Shown in pieces: positions 36,368-45,349 of a DNA stretch of 64,000 nt (position 1 is the stretch's first letter; every line of letters starts with the position of its first letter). The notes under the pieces are model-generated. The model searched no databases. It was given only the letters and a program-made list of their open reading frames with translations, and was not told the origin of the DNA. This DNA is from Bacillus pseudomycoides DSM 12442 (GTDB lineage Bacteria > Bacillota > Bacilli > Bacillales > Bacillaceae_G), in NCBI RefSeq assembly GCF_000161455.1, contig NZ_CM000745.1, forward strand, positions 2,738,827 through 2,802,826, read 5' to 3'. The position numbers and the translations under genes were made by a program.

Positions 36368-36402
36368 AAGCCTCTTTCTATCTTTTAGAAAGAGGCTTTT
36401 TT
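36368..36402 (+). terminator. S-box expression-platform terminator
   Basis: AAGCCTCTTTCTA / TAGAAAGAGGCTT followed by TTTTT. Part of its left arm can pair with the upstream region to form an antiterminator. Confidence 0.92.
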
Positions 36403-36430
36403 ATGTGCAAATTTAAAGGAGGAATGGGAA

Positions 36431-37633
36431 ATGGGAACAAAACAAGTAACGTCACACCGAAATAGTATTACGGAAAGTATAGAAAGAAATAGAGAAAAAT
36501 ACTTAAAAACAAGTCATGATATACATGCGAATCCTGAAATTGGTAATCAAGAATTCTTTGCATCTAGAGCGTTAAGTTTACTTTTAGGAAGTACAGGATT
36601 TCAGCTTCAGCACAATATCGCAGGACATGAAACAGGATTTATTGCACGGAAAAGTTCAGGGAAACAAGGGCCGACAATTGCCTTTTTAGCAGAGTATGAC
36701 GCTTTGCCTGGATTAGGCCATGCGTGTGGTCATAATTTAATTGGTACAATTAGCGTTGCAGCAGCCATTGCATTATCGGAAACAATTGAAGAAATCGGCG
36801 GTGAAATCGTTGTATTCGGAACACCAGCAGAAGAAGGTGGGCCGAATGGAAGTGCAAAAGCAAGTTATGTGAAGGCAGGTTTGTTTAACAATATTGATGC
36901 AGCACTTATGATTCACCCTAGTGGAAAAACAGCAACAACAAGTCCGTCACTCGCAGTTGATCCACTTGATTTTCATTTTTATGGAAAGTCGGCACATGCG
37001 GCTGCTTCACCTGAAGAAGGAATTAATGCATTAGACGCGGTGATTCAGCTTTACAATGGGATTAACGCACTTCGTCAGCAGCTTCCATCAGATGTGAAAA
37101 TTCATGGTGTCATTACTGAGGGTGGTAAGGCACCGAATATTATTCCGGATTACGCATCAGCCCGTTTCTTTATTCGAGCAGCAACACGTAAAAGATGTGT
37201 TGAAATAACTGAAAAGGTACGAAATATTGCAAAGGGAGCAGCTTTAGCTACAGGAACAACAGTAAAAATCAATCAATTTCAAAATGAAATTGATGAATTA
37301 TTAGTGACGAAGACATTTAATGAGGTGGTTGCTGAGGAATTAGAAAACCTTGGTGAAGATGTAAATCGTAAAGAGAGACTTGGAATCGGTTCAACAGATG
37401 CAGGAAATGTGAGTCAAGTCGTACCAACGGTTCATCCTTATATTAAAATTGGGCCGGATAATTTAGTTGCACATACGAATGAATTTAGAGAAGCAGCTCG
37501 TTCGGAACTTGGCGATAAAGCATTAGTTACATCCGCAAAAGTATTAGCGTATGTAGCATATCGATTAATTACAGAAGAAGGAACGCTTGATCAAATTAAG
37601 GAGGAGTTTAGAGGGGCGCAGCGAAATCAGTAA
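36431..37633 (+). CDS. M20-family amidohydrolase under S-box control
   Basis: A 400-residue dinuclear metal deacylase: GHACGHN and EEGG provide metal ligands and the catalytic Glu, SAHAAASPEEG lies in the dimerisation lid, and a late STDAGNVS segment completes the site. Family members remove acyl groups from amino acids. Control by a SAM riboswitch points to a sulfur compound such as an N-acylated cysteine or methionine derivative, as for SndA/SndB-type deacetylases of B. subtilis. AAAGGAGGAATGGG precedes ATG 36431. Confidence 0.9.
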   Translation: MGTKQVTSHRNSITESIERNREKYLKTSHDIHANPEIGNQEFFASRALSLLLGSTGFQLQHNIAGHETGFIARKSSGKQGPTIAFLAEYDALPGLGHACGHNLIGTISVAAAIALSETIEEIGGEIVVFGTPAEEGGPNGSAKASYVKAGLFNNIDAALMIHPSGKTATTSPSLAVDPLDFHFYGKSAHAAASPEEGINALDAVIQLYNGINALRQQLPSDVKIHGVITEGGKAPNIIPDYASARFFIRAATRKRCVEITEKVRNIAKGAALATGTTVKINQFQNEIDELLVTKTFNEVVAEELENLGEDVNRKERLGIGSTDAGNVSQVVPTVHPYIKIGPDNLVAHTNEFREAARSELGDKALVTSAKVLAYVAYRLITEEGTLDQIKEEFRGAQRNQ

Positions 37634-37678
37634 TGTGATTAGTATTGGAGAAGTAGTTTTCTAGAATTCTATTTAGAT

Positions 37679-37712
37679 AAAAAAGGTTTGGAGAAATCTC
37701 TAAGCCTTTTTT
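37679..37712 (+). terminator. Rho-independent terminator of the M20 gene
   Basis: AAAAAAGG...GAGA / TCT...CCTTTTTT stem with a T-tract. Confidence 0.8.
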
Positions 37713-37875
37713 AGTTATAAAAGTTGGAACTTATTATTTAGATAACTATCTCTATTGGTTCCATTGGCTTGAATTAGGGAAGAATTTAGCATTTGATAAA
37801 CGAGTAGAACAAATGCTTATTTCAGCGTGTCAGAAATCAAATTGTACAACAGTTGAGATGTTGAGAAGTGCATAA
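37713..37875 (+). pseudogene. Possible gene remnant, unrecognised
   Basis: The frame ending at TAA 37873 reads NYLYWFHWLELGKNLAFDKR followed by a helical tail, with protein-like composition. It has no start codon, ribosome site or promoter and sits directly behind a terminator, so it is at best a fragment. I do not recognise the family. Confidence 0.3.
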
Positions 37876-37906
37876 AAAAGACCTCAACTAAGAGTCGATT
37901 GAGGTC
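37873..37906 (-). terminator. Minus-strand terminator of the CPBP gene
   Basis: GACCTCAA / TTGAGGTC perfect stem; on the minus strand it is followed by a T-run (AAAAAA at 37874-37879). Confidence 0.85.
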
Positions 37907-37925
37907 GAAATATCAGTAAACTAAG

Positions 37926-38534
37926 TTATTTTTTAACCCTTATTAAATTGTATTTGAATAATAGCGTTATTCCTAAGTTCATTAGAAAATGTACAACAAA
38001 TGGTACTAAAATATTGTTTGTTTCAAAATATATCCAACCAAAAGTCAAACTTGGAACGCTTATATTTATTAGCATTATAGGCTTTTTGAAGTATTGAGTA
38101 TGAAAACCTAAGAAAAATAAAGTAGTTGTTATAATTGCAATCCATGGGTTCTCTATAAATATGAAAAGCAAATTTTGAATAATTCCTCTAAACAAAAGTT
38201 CTTCAAATAACGCTCCTAAAAACATAAAGGCAAAAACACTTAACAGTGAATACTTTTGATAACTCTTGTTTGTATCGTCAATGTATTTCGAGGGAATGTA
38301 AAGCGTTAACATTACACCAAACAAAAGTAGAGCAAACGAAGCAATAAATATATTCATTATCATTCGGATTGGTTTATCGAATGATAGGAAATTTTGAATT
38401 GTGAGTACATCATAAACCATAAGAATAAAAATGATAGCCACGCAAATGAATGTAAAAGAAGAGAATACTAAAACAGCGTCTTTTGGGTTGAAATCCTTTT
38501 TTGTTTTCTTGGTTTTGTCTTTTATATCTTTCAT
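37926..38534 (-). CDS. CPBP-family intramembrane protease
   Basis: A 202-residue protein with a charged N-terminus and about six helices. EELLFRG (EExxxR), FFLGFHTQ and VHFLMNL carry the CPBP active-site residues. It is smaller than the CPBP protein at 29980 and not closely similar. Minus strand GAAAGGAAGG... upstream gives an acceptable ribosome site. The 250 bp upstream (38535-38784) show nothing else recognisable. Confidence 0.88.
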   Translation of the reverse strand: MKDIKDKTKKTKKDFNPKDAVLVFSSFTFICVAIIFILMVYDVLTIQNFLSFDKPIRMIMNIFIASFALLLFGVMLTLYIPSKYIDDTNKSYQKYSLLSVFAFMFLGALFEELLFRGIIQNLLFIFIENPWIAIITTTLFFLGFHTQYFKKPIMLINISVPSLTFGWIYFETNNILVPFVVHFLMNLGITLLFKYNLIRVKK

Positions 38535-38784
38535 ATCTTACCTTCTTTCCTGTGACTTTAGAATAATGAAAATACTTTACTATTTTATCAGAAGATATAA
38601 TATCTACAAATAATTATTTAAAAAGCAACAATCTTTTAGAAAACAGCCTTTATTTATACCATATGATAATGGAACCTTTGTAAAGGAAAGAAAAGACGTC
38701 ACCATTCAATTTTATATATTAAGGTAGAGTGTTTCTTTTTTTATTTAAGTAAAAAGCCGAAGTGCTAAAAGGAAGGAAGAAAAA

Positions 38785-39075
38785 TTGTATCAAAATATTC
38801 TTGAAGGCTATCAAATTAGAACTGCACATAATGATGAAAGTCCTCTCATTGTTAAAATGCTAAAAGAAGTTGCACAGTGGTTAAAAGAGCGAGAAATTGA
38901 CCAGTGGCAGTATCTTTTAGAAGGTGGAGATGACGAAGAGATCATTCAAGCGGTAATAAATAAAAACACTTACATCATTTTAAAGGAAAATGAAATGATA
39001 GGTATTTTTACAGTTTCTTCTGTACAAAGTGAGTCTTCTTTTTCGTATTATTGGATTTTAAGTGATAGAAAATAA
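38785..39075 (+). pseudogene. N-terminal half of a GNAT acetyltransferase
   Basis: TTG 38785 follows AGGAAGGAAG and gives 96 residues, about half the usual GNAT length. YQIRTAHNDE, VAQWLKEREIDQW and the first beta-strands match the start of a B. cereus GNAT protein, but the acetyl-CoA-binding Q/RxxGxG/A loop and everything after it are missing. The transition to unrelated sequence near 39060 suggests a deletion. Confidence 0.65.
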
Positions 39076-39148
39076 ATTTTAAATATTTTGATAGATAGTG
39101 CATTTTTAATTATAATACAGCTAGATACATAGAAAAGGGGAATTGTTC

Positions 39149-39727
39149 ATGCAAATAACAAATGAACGAGCAATGTTACGATTAATAGATACAAATGATA
39201 TAGAAAAATTATTTTCAATTGTGGAAGGAAATAAAGAAATCTGGACGTATTTAATAGCTAAAATGGATAGCTATCAAGATATGGAGCGATATGTTGAAAC
39301 GGCAGTAAAACGATATGAAAAGGGAACGGATTTACCATTTGTTGTGATAGATCAAAAAACGAATGAAGTTGTCGGCAGTACACGTTTATACAATATATCA
39401 ACAGAAAGCAAGACTGTTGAACTTGGTCAAACGTGGTATCATCCGAGTGTACAGAGAACGAGTATAAATACGGAATGTAAGTATATGTTATTGCAATATG
39501 CGTTTGAAGAATTACAAATGCTGCGCGTGCAAATAAAAACAGACTTGCGAAATGAAAAAGCACAACGAGCAATTGAACGGCTAGGTGCAGTAAAAGAAGG
39601 GATATTACGAAATGAGAGAAGGTTACCAAGCGGTTATATAAGGGATGCGGTAGTATATAGCATCATTGCAAGCGAGTGGCCAATCGTGAAAGATCGATTA
39701 CTGCACAAAATGGACCTGTATAAATAG
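39149..39727 (+). CDS. RimJ/RimL-type GNAT N-acetyltransferase
   Basis: A 192-residue acetyltransferase. ATG 39149 has AAAAGGGG nine bases upstream; a TTG at 39143 is less likely. VVGSTRLYNIS and the WYHPSVQRTSINTECKYMLL segment form the acetyl-CoA site, and the YAFEELQMLRVQIKTDLRN and AIERLGAVKEG segments match the RimL-like group. The acceptor is unknown. The next acetyltransferase gene begins 9 bp later, so the two form an operon. Confidence 0.88.
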   Translation: MQITNERAMLRLIDTNDIEKLFSIVEGNKEIWTYLIAKMDSYQDMERYVETAVKRYEKGTDLPFVVIDQKTNEVVGSTRLYNISTESKTVELGQTWYHPSVQRTSINTECKYMLLQYAFEELQMLRVQIKTDLRNEKAQRAIERLGAVKEGILRNERRLPSGYIRDAVVYSIIASEWPIVKDRLLHKMDLYK

Positions 39728-39736
39728 GAGGCAAAC

Positions 39737-40234
39737 ATGACAAATATTGAAACAAAAAGACTAAAGATGATTCCTTTTACATTAGAACTTGTTGAGGCAA
39801 CGATAAAAGGCAGAGAAGAGCTGCAAGAAATCATACCATATAAAATATCTTTAGAATGGCCAATGCCTGATTATAAAGATATTTTACCATGGGTTGCTGA
39901 AGGTTTACGGAAAAATCCGGAACAAAGTAAGTGGAGTGGACTGATTGTTCATAAGGAAGATAATGTTATTATTGGTGATATGGGTTGTAAAGGTGCGCCC
40001 GATCCAACTGGTACAGTAGAGATCGGATATAGTATTGTACCAGAATATCAAGGGAAGGGTTATGCGACTGAAATGGCAAAAGCTTTCGTTGAATGGTTAG
40101 AACGGAATGAAGAAGTGCAAACGATTCAAGCAGATTGTTTAACGAGTAATGCCGCTTCAAGTAGAGTGTTAGAAAAAGCCGGTTTTACATGTGTGCTTGA
40201 AGAACAACATATGAAATATTGGATTGTAAAGTGA
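39737..40234 (+). CDS. GNAT N-acetyltransferase
   Basis: A 165-residue RimJ-like acetyltransferase with a complete acetyl-CoA loop, VPEYQGKGYATEM, after the EIGYSI strand, and the terminal ASSRVLEKAGF helix-turn. AGGAGGC precedes ATG 39737. It is 9 bp behind another GNAT gene and ends before the terminator at 40240. Acceptor unknown. Confidence 0.9.
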   Translation: MTNIETKRLKMIPFTLELVEATIKGREELQEIIPYKISLEWPMPDYKDILPWVAEGLRKNPEQSKWSGLIVHKEDNVIIGDMGCKGAPDPTGTVEIGYSIVPEYQGKGYATEMAKAFVEWLERNEEVQTIQADCLTSNAASSRVLEKAGFTCVLEEQHMKYWIVK

Positions 40235-40239
40235 AGTGG

Positions 40240-40283
40240 AAGAGGTATACGTCCCTAAGAGGGAAAAAATATACCTCTTTTTC
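40240..40283 (+). terminator. Rho-independent terminator of the GNAT pair
   Basis: AGAGGTATA / TATACCTCT stem, long loop with a small inner hairpin, then TTTTTC. Confidence 0.8.
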
Positions 40284-40563
40284 TTACAAAATGATTACTT
40301 CTTTTATATACTTTTGTTTCATCATTCCCTTCTGTGAAAAAATTCGTTACAATGGAGTTGTATGAGAAATTTTGTACATAAATTAAATTCATAAAATATG
40401 CACCACAAAAAATAGTAAATTAAAAATCCTCTATTTGAATGAAAACCCTTTATAGCACGAATCAATTGTTGAGAAAAGTGCCTTCTTTCAAATGAACTCA
40501 AATATAATGATTTAAAATAGATTATTTTTTAGAAGTATGGATAATGCACGGGGGCCAGTACAA
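40284..40563 (+). other. 280 bp intergenic region
   Basis: AT-rich sequence with a TATAAT at 40503-40508 that could be a -10 box for the next gene, but no matching -35. No frame with a ribosome site, repeat or hairpin is seen. Confidence 0.4.
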
Positions 40564-41193
40564 ATGAAACAAAATAAGAAAAGTAAAAAAAGAAGAGTCT
40601 TGCAAGTGTTCTTGCTCATGGTTAGTTCTATCATTCTATTTGTAAGTTATGCAGCTTACGATATTTGGAGTTATCGCTTTAAAACGGATGAGGTGGATAC
40701 AGATGCTGCTATTGTACTAGGAGCAGCTTCTTGGAACGGAAAACCATCTCCTGTATTTCGTGAAAGAATCAATCATGCGATTTCTTTGTATAAGAATGGA
40801 AGTATTAAAAAAATTATTTTTACAGGTGGTACTAAATTTGAAGCAGAGCAGGAAGAAGCACGTACTGCGAAAGCGTATGCATTAAAGCATAACGTAAAGG
40901 ATGAAGATATATTAATTGAAACACAGTCGCGTTTTACAGAAGATAATTTAAAGAATGCGAAACAGGTTGGAATTGATAATGGCTTACATACGTATACGAT
41001 TGTAAGTGATCCTCTTCATATGAAGCGAGCGATGAGAATAGCGAAGCATATTGGGATAGATGCATATGCATCACCAACGCCAACATCAGCATATAAAACA
41101 TTAGATACGGAAATTCCATTTTTCTTTAAAGAATTATGTTCTTATATTGGATATGTTGCATCGTTACCTTTGCGTATATTGAAAGGTGATTAA
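40564..41193 (+). CDS. YdcF/SanA-like DUF218 protein
   Basis: A 209-residue protein with a Lys/Arg-rich N-terminus and one membrane helix (about 14-34), then a DUF218 domain: DAAIVLGAASWNGKPSP, a FTGGTK glycine loop and TYTIVSDPLHMKRA. The E. coli homologue SanA affects envelope permeability to vancomycin; function here is unproven. ATG 40564 lies after GGGGG; an ATG at 40537 in frame has no ribosome site. Confidence 0.85.
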   Translation: MKQNKKSKKRRVLQVFLLMVSSIILFVSYAAYDIWSYRFKTDEVDTDAAIVLGAASWNGKPSPVFRERINHAISLYKNGSIKKIIFTGGTKFEAEQEEARTAKAYALKHNVKDEDILIETQSRFTEDNLKNAKQVGIDNGLHTYTIVSDPLHMKRAMRIAKHIGIDAYASPTPTSAYKTLDTEIPFFFKELCSYIGYVASLPLRILKGD

Positions 41194-41202
41194 AAAATAA
41201 AG

Positions 41203-41251
41203 AAAAGGATAGACAAAGGTAGAGTGGTTCTACGGAGTCTATCCTTTTTTT
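41203..41251 (+). terminator. Rho-independent terminator
   Basis: AAAGGATAGAC / GTCTATCCTTT stem followed by TTTTTTT. Confidence 0.88.
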
Positions 41252-41366
41252 ATGCAAATATGCTTTGGATTTTCTATAACTTTACAAATTATAGAAAAAA
41301 CTTTCAATAAAAACCTTGTATTTTCATCGGAATAGTGACACACTAGAATGCATAATCAAATATAAT

Positions 41367-41452
41367 CTTATCGAGAGAAGTGGAGGGAACGGCCCAATGA
41401 AGCTTCAGCAACCTATCTGTAATAAAAAAGGTGCTAATTCCGAGTAGATAAG
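41367..41452 (+). promoter_or_regulatory. SAM-I (S-box) riboswitch of the metQ operon
   Basis: Closing stem CTTATC / GATAAG, core AGAAGTGGAGGGAACGGCCC, GAAGCTTCAGCAACC and GGTGCTAATTCC are S-box signatures; a terminator follows at 41467. TAGAAT at about 41344 is the likely -10 box. Binding of S-adenosylmethionine would shut off the metQ-metNI operon. Confidence 0.97.
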
Positions 41453-41466
41453 AAGGAAAAGAGATG

Positions 41467-41497
41467 ACAACCTTCTTAATATGTAAGGTTGTTTTTT
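41467..41497 (+). terminator. S-box expression-platform terminator
   Basis: ACAACCTT / AAGGTTGT stem followed by TTTTTT, 17 bp before the metQ start. Confidence 0.9.
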
Positions 41498-41513
41498 AGT
41501 AGGAGGAGAAGGG

Positions 41514-42332
41514 ATGAAACGTTTATTTTTTGCACTTGTAAGTATTGTATGTAGTTTATTTATCATTACGGGTTGCACGCAGACATCAGGGGGCGATCAA
41601 AAAGAAATTCGTTTAGGTTTTACACCTGGTCCGTACAGTGATCAAGTGAAAAAAGCGGTACAACCGTACTTAGAGAAAAAGGGATACAAAATTAAAATTG
41701 TTGAGTTTAATTCACCAAACGAAACAAATCCAGCATTAACGAATAAGGATATTGATGCAAATATATTTCAAAGTACTGCTTTTATGAAGTCTTACGCAAA
41801 AGAAAATAATGCGGAAATTTCAAGTATTATTCAAGTTCCATCAGCACCTCAAGGTGTATACTCTGAGAAACATAAATCATTAGATGATTTGAAAGATGGA
41901 ATGAAGATTGGGGTACCAAATGATCCAGTTAATTTAGAACGGGCATTACGTATTTTAGAAGGGATTGGCTGGGTGAAATTAAAAGGAAATGTAAATATTT
42001 TAACAATTTCCGAAAAAGATATAACGTTTAAAAAGAAAGATTTCAAATTAGTACCACTTGAATCACCACAAATCCCAAGGGCAATGAAAGATTTAGATTA
42101 CGGCATTATTAACGGAAATCTTGTCATTTCATCTGGACATAAGTTAAAAGAGGCACTGGAATTAGAAAAAACACCTTCACAACATAGAATTATTGTTACG
42201 GTTCGTGATGAAGATAAAGAAAAACAATTTGCGAAAGATTTAATTGAAGCATACCATTCACCAGAGTTCAAAAAGATGATTCAGTCTGAAGAACAATTTG
42301 AAGGGTTTGTGCTTCCTGACTACTTAAAGTAA
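41514..42332 (+). CDS. metQ: Methionine-type ABC transporter lipoprotein
   Basis: A 272-residue NlpA-family substrate-binding lipoprotein. The signal peptide ends in the lipobox FIITGC (Cys21). IRLGFTPGPYSDQVKKAV, DANIFQSTAFM and DLDYGIINGNL are family landmarks. The S-box and the metN/metI genes support methionine or a related sulfur substrate. AGGAGGAGAAGGG precedes ATG 41514. In contrast to most operons of this kind it leads, and an acyl-CoA dehydrogenase-like gene separates it from the ATPase gene. Confidence 0.9.
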   Translation: MKRLFFALVSIVCSLFIITGCTQTSGGDQKEIRLGFTPGPYSDQVKKAVQPYLEKKGYKIKIVEFNSPNETNPALTNKDIDANIFQSTAFMKSYAKENNAEISSIIQVPSAPQGVYSEKHKSLDDLKDGMKIGVPNDPVNLERALRILEGIGWVKLKGNVNILTISEKDITFKKKDFKLVPLESPQIPRAMKDLDYGIINGNLVISSGHKLKEALELEKTPSQHRIIVTVRDEDKEKQFAKDLIEAYHSPEFKKMIQSEEQFEGFVLPDYLK

Positions 42333-42345
42333 AGGAGATCTTGAC

Positions 42346-43506
42346 ATGACATTATCATTTATAGAAACAGAAGAACAAGCTCTCGTATTGGAGAAGATAA
42401 CAGAATTCATTCCGCAATTTGCAGGAAGGGAACATCAACTGAGCGAACTAGGCTCTTTTCCTTTTGAAAATATTAAAGACTTACAAAGTATTGGTTATAC
42501 AAAGTTAACTCTTCCGAAGGATTTTGGTGGGAAGGCAATTTCATTATATGATTTTGTTTTATTTCAAGAGAAGATTGCAGAGGGAGATGGAGCAACAGCT
42601 TTGTCTATTGGATGGCATGTTGGAATTGTGAAGGAACTTGCGGAAAATCGCTCATGGAAACCTGAGATGTTTTCTTGGTTTTGTGAAGAAGTAAAAAAAG
42701 GCGCCCTTTTTAACAGGGCGGCAACTGAACCGAAGACAGGGAGTCCTACTCGGGGAGGAAAACCAGAAACATTAGCTGTACAAAAAGGCGATAAGTGGAT
42801 TATAAACGGAAGAAAAACGTTCACAACGATGGCGCCAGTACTTGATTATTTCATCATATCTGCAAGCATTGAAGGGCGAGATGAGATAGGAGAATTTGTG
42901 ATTCCAAGACACGAAAAGGGTGTGTTGATTGAAGAGACATGGGATAGTGTTGCGATGCGTGGAACGGCTAGCCATGATCTTGTATTACAGAATGTTGAAA
43001 TCCCGCATAAATTTTTTACAGATGTAAAAGGTTCACAGGCGAAACCGAAAGGAATTGGATGGTTACTTCATATACCAGCATGTTATTTAGGGATTGCGCA
43101 GGCTGCAAGAAATTATGCGATTGATTTTGCGAAAGCATATCAACCGAATAGTTTAAATCACCCAATTAGTTTGCTTCCAAACGTTAGAAGATTAGTAGGC
43201 GAATTAGAGCTGGAACTCTTGCAAGCTCGTACTTTTTTATACCAAGTTGCGAAAAAATATGATGAGGTGGAAAATAAACAATCTTTACAAGCGGAATTAG
43301 CAGCAGCGAAATATATTGCGACGAATGCGGCGATATCAATTGTTGATAAGGCAATGAGAATTGTAGGGGCAAAAAGCTTATCTGAAAAGAATCCACTGCA
43401 CCGCTATTATTTAAATGTTCGCGCGGGTTTACACAATCCACCGATGGATGATGTAACACTCTCATTACTAGCAGATGATGCGTTTAAATCAATTGAAAAG
43501 GAGTGA
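42346..43506 (+). CDS. Acyl-CoA dehydrogenase-like flavoprotein of the sulfur operon
   Basis: A 386-residue acyl-CoA dehydrogenase-fold protein: helical N-terminus, ATEPKTGSPTRGG and INGRKTFTTMAP in the middle beta domain, and a C-terminal helical domain with ARTFLYQVA and RIVGAKSLSE. The usual catalytic Glu cannot be placed with confidence. Its position inside a SAM-riboswitch methionine-uptake operon favours the SfnB/SfnC/DszC-type branch, which uses reduced flavin to open organosulfur compounds, over fatty-acid oxidation. AAAGGAG precedes ATG 42346. Confidence 0.85.
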   Translation: MTLSFIETEEQALVLEKITEFIPQFAGREHQLSELGSFPFENIKDLQSIGYTKLTLPKDFGGKAISLYDFVLFQEKIAEGDGATALSIGWHVGIVKELAENRSWKPEMFSWFCEEVKKGALFNRAATEPKTGSPTRGGKPETLAVQKGDKWIINGRKTFTTMAPVLDYFIISASIEGRDEIGEFVIPRHEKGVLIEETWDSVAMRGTASHDLVLQNVEIPHKFFTDVKGSQAKPKGIGWLLHIPACYLGIAQAARNYAIDFAKAYQPNSLNHPISLLPNVRRLVGELELELLQARTFLYQVAKKYDEVENKQSLQAELAAAKYIATNAAISIVDKAMRIVGAKSLSEKNPLHRYYLNVRAGLHNPPMDDVTLSLLADDAFKSIEKE

Positions 43507-43512
43507 GTGAAA

Positions 43513-44274
43513 ATGATAACGTTACGCGATATCAATAAAACGTTTCAGACGAAAGAAGGTTTATTTCACGGTGTAAAATCAGTCTCTTTGCAAATTGAGG
43601 AACATGATATATATGGAATTGCTGGATTAAGTGGTGCTGGAAAGTCTACATTATTACGTACAATGAATTTATTGGAAAAACCAGATTCAGGTGCAGTTAT
43701 TGTAAATGGAAAAGATTTAACAAAGTTATCCAAGAAAGATTTACGAACAGCAAGACAGTCAATTGGTATGATTTTTCAGCATTTTCATCTTCTTCATAAT
43801 AAAAACGTATCGGATAATATTGCTTTACCATTAGAATTGAAATCAGTTTCAAAAGAAGAGAGAGAAAAACGTGTAAGAGAGTGTTTGGAGATTGTTGGCT
43901 TAAGTGATAAAGCGCATCATTTTCCTTCTCAACTAAGTGGTGGACAAAAACAGCGTGTTGCGATTGCTCGTGCATTAGCAAATGATCCCAAGGTATTGCT
44001 TTGTGATGAACCGACATCGGCACTCGATCCGAAAACGACACGATCTATTTTGCAATTTTTACAAAAGATAAATAAAGAGTTAGGAGTTACAATCGTAATT
44101 GTAACGCATGAAATGAATGTAATTAAACAAATTTGTAATAAAGTAGCGGTGATGGAAGAAGGAGAAGTTGTTGAATCTTTCCACTTACGTGACCAACATC
44201 TAAAACCAACAACAGAAATTGCAAAACTTCTATTAGGTGTAGAACAAGAGAGGGGCATTGCACATGTTCAATAA
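43513..44274 (+). CDS. metN: Methionine ABC transporter ATPase
   Basis: A 253-residue ATPase with Walker A GLSGAGKS, signature LSGGQKQRV, VLLCDEPTSALDP and the H-loop THEMNV, all MetN-like. The usual C-terminal ACT-like regulatory domain is absent; only a short tail follows the ATPase core. ATG 43513 has AAGGAG nine bases upstream and follows the flavoprotein stop by 6 bp. It overlaps metI by 11 bp. Confidence 0.93.
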   Translation: MITLRDINKTFQTKEGLFHGVKSVSLQIEEHDIYGIAGLSGAGKSTLLRTMNLLEKPDSGAVIVNGKDLTKLSKKDLRTARQSIGMIFQHFHLLHNKNVSDNIALPLELKSVSKEEREKRVRECLEIVGLSDKAHHFPSQLSGGQKQRVAIARALANDPKVLLCDEPTSALDPKTTRSILQFLQKINKELGVTIVIVTHEMNVIKQICNKVAVMEEGEVVESFHLRDQHLKPTTEIAKLLLGVEQERGIAHVQ

Positions 44275-44926
44275 TGTTATCCCACTGCTTCCAGAGATTT
44301 GGACATCACTTTTACAAACATTATTAATGGTTGGACTTTCAGTTGGAGCAGCAATTATTTTAGGTGTTCCTTTAGGTGTAATTTTATATTTTACAAGTAA
44401 AGGACAAATTTTGGAACAAAATATTGTCCATCGTATTTTAAACGGCATTGTAAATATTATTCGCTCATTTCCATTTATCATTTTACTAGTGGCTCTTGTG
44501 CCACTTACAAGAATTTTATTAGGAACTACAATTGGTCCAATCGCTGCAACGATTCCATTATCAGTAGCAGCCATTCCCTATTTTGCGAGACTCGTAGAGC
44601 AAGCATTACGCGAGGTTCCAAAAGGTGTAATTGAAGCTGCTGAGGCAATGGGAGCGACGCCACTGCAAATTGTGTGGAAAGTATTGCTCGTTGAAGCGCG
44701 TTCAGGCCTTGTATTAAGCTTAACAGTTTTAACAGTAAGTTTTATTTCCTACTCAGCCATGGCAGGTGTTGTTGGCGGAGGCGGTGTCGGCGATTTAGCA
44801 ATTCGTTTTGGATATTATCGTTTTCAAACAGACGTTATGATTGTTACGGTACTTATGCTTGTTATTCTCGTTCAATCTGTTCAATTCATTGGGAATAGGA
44901 TTGCTGCAAAAATTGATAAACGGTAA
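44264..44926 (+). CDS. metI: Methionine ABC transporter permease
   Basis: A 220-residue MetI-type permease with five to six helices. The coupling motif EAAEAMGATPLQIVWKVLL and the GGGGVGDLAIRFGY segment are diagnostic. ATG 44264 has AGAGAGGGG upstream; TTG 44258 is an alternative. It is the last gene of the S-box operon, closed by a terminator at 44932. Confidence 0.94.
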   Translation: MFNNVIPLLPEIWTSLLQTLLMVGLSVGAAIILGVPLGVILYFTSKGQILEQNIVHRILNGIVNIIRSFPFIILLVALVPLTRILLGTTIGPIAATIPLSVAAIPYFARLVEQALREVPKGVIEAAEAMGATPLQIVWKVLLVEARSGLVLSLTVLTVSFISYSAMAGVVGGGGVGDLAIRFGYYRFQTDVMIVTVLMLVILVQSVQFIGNRIAAKIDKR

Positions 44927-44931
44927 GTATG

Positions 44932-44963
44932 AAAAAAGGCTTCGGTATACACCGAGCCTTTTT
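44932..44963 (+). terminator. Rho-independent terminator of the metQ operon
   Basis: AAAAAGGCT-CGGT / ACCG-GCCTTTTT stem around ATAC, with a T-tract. Confidence 0.9.
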
Positions 44964-45127
44964 ATAGTGAAAGATGAATTGCTGAGGGTATTCTGCTAAG
45001 TTCAAACAATCAGTATAGTTCATAATGAATCAGAGGTAGATGTGTGGGAAATTAGCCCTATCGATATAGATATGAGAGAATGTAGGAGATCTAAATAGGG
45101 AATATATATTTTAAAGGGGGAATAACA

Positions 45128-45349
45128 GTGGCGGAAATTAAATTTGATATTAAAGAAATTTTTGGAACTTTATCACAGTCACCTAAAGGCTGGAATAAAG
45201 AGCTCAATTTAATCAGTTGGAACGGAAAAGAGCCAAAATATGATCTGCGTGATTGGGCACCAGAGCATGACAAAATGGGAAAAGGTGTTACATTGACGGT
45301 TGAAGAGTTAAAGGCATTAAAAGATATTTTAAATCGTATGGAGTTATAA
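45128..45349 (+). CDS. ydbC: YdbC-like PC4/Sub1-fold nucleic-acid-binding protein
   Basis: A 73-residue protein starting with GTG 45128, preceded by AAAGGGGG. IKEIFGTLSQSPKGWNKELN and YDLRDWAPEHDKMGKGVTL match YdbC, a single-stranded-DNA-binding protein with the fold of the eukaryotic coactivator PC4. The stop codon lies inside the TTTAT target duplication (ATAAA, 45346-45350) of the bcr1 element that follows, so the insertion took place exactly at the end of the gene. Confidence 0.9.
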   Translation: MAEIKFDIKEIFGTLSQSPKGWNKELNLISWNGKEPKYDLRDWAPEHDKMGKGVTLTVEELKALKDILNRMEL

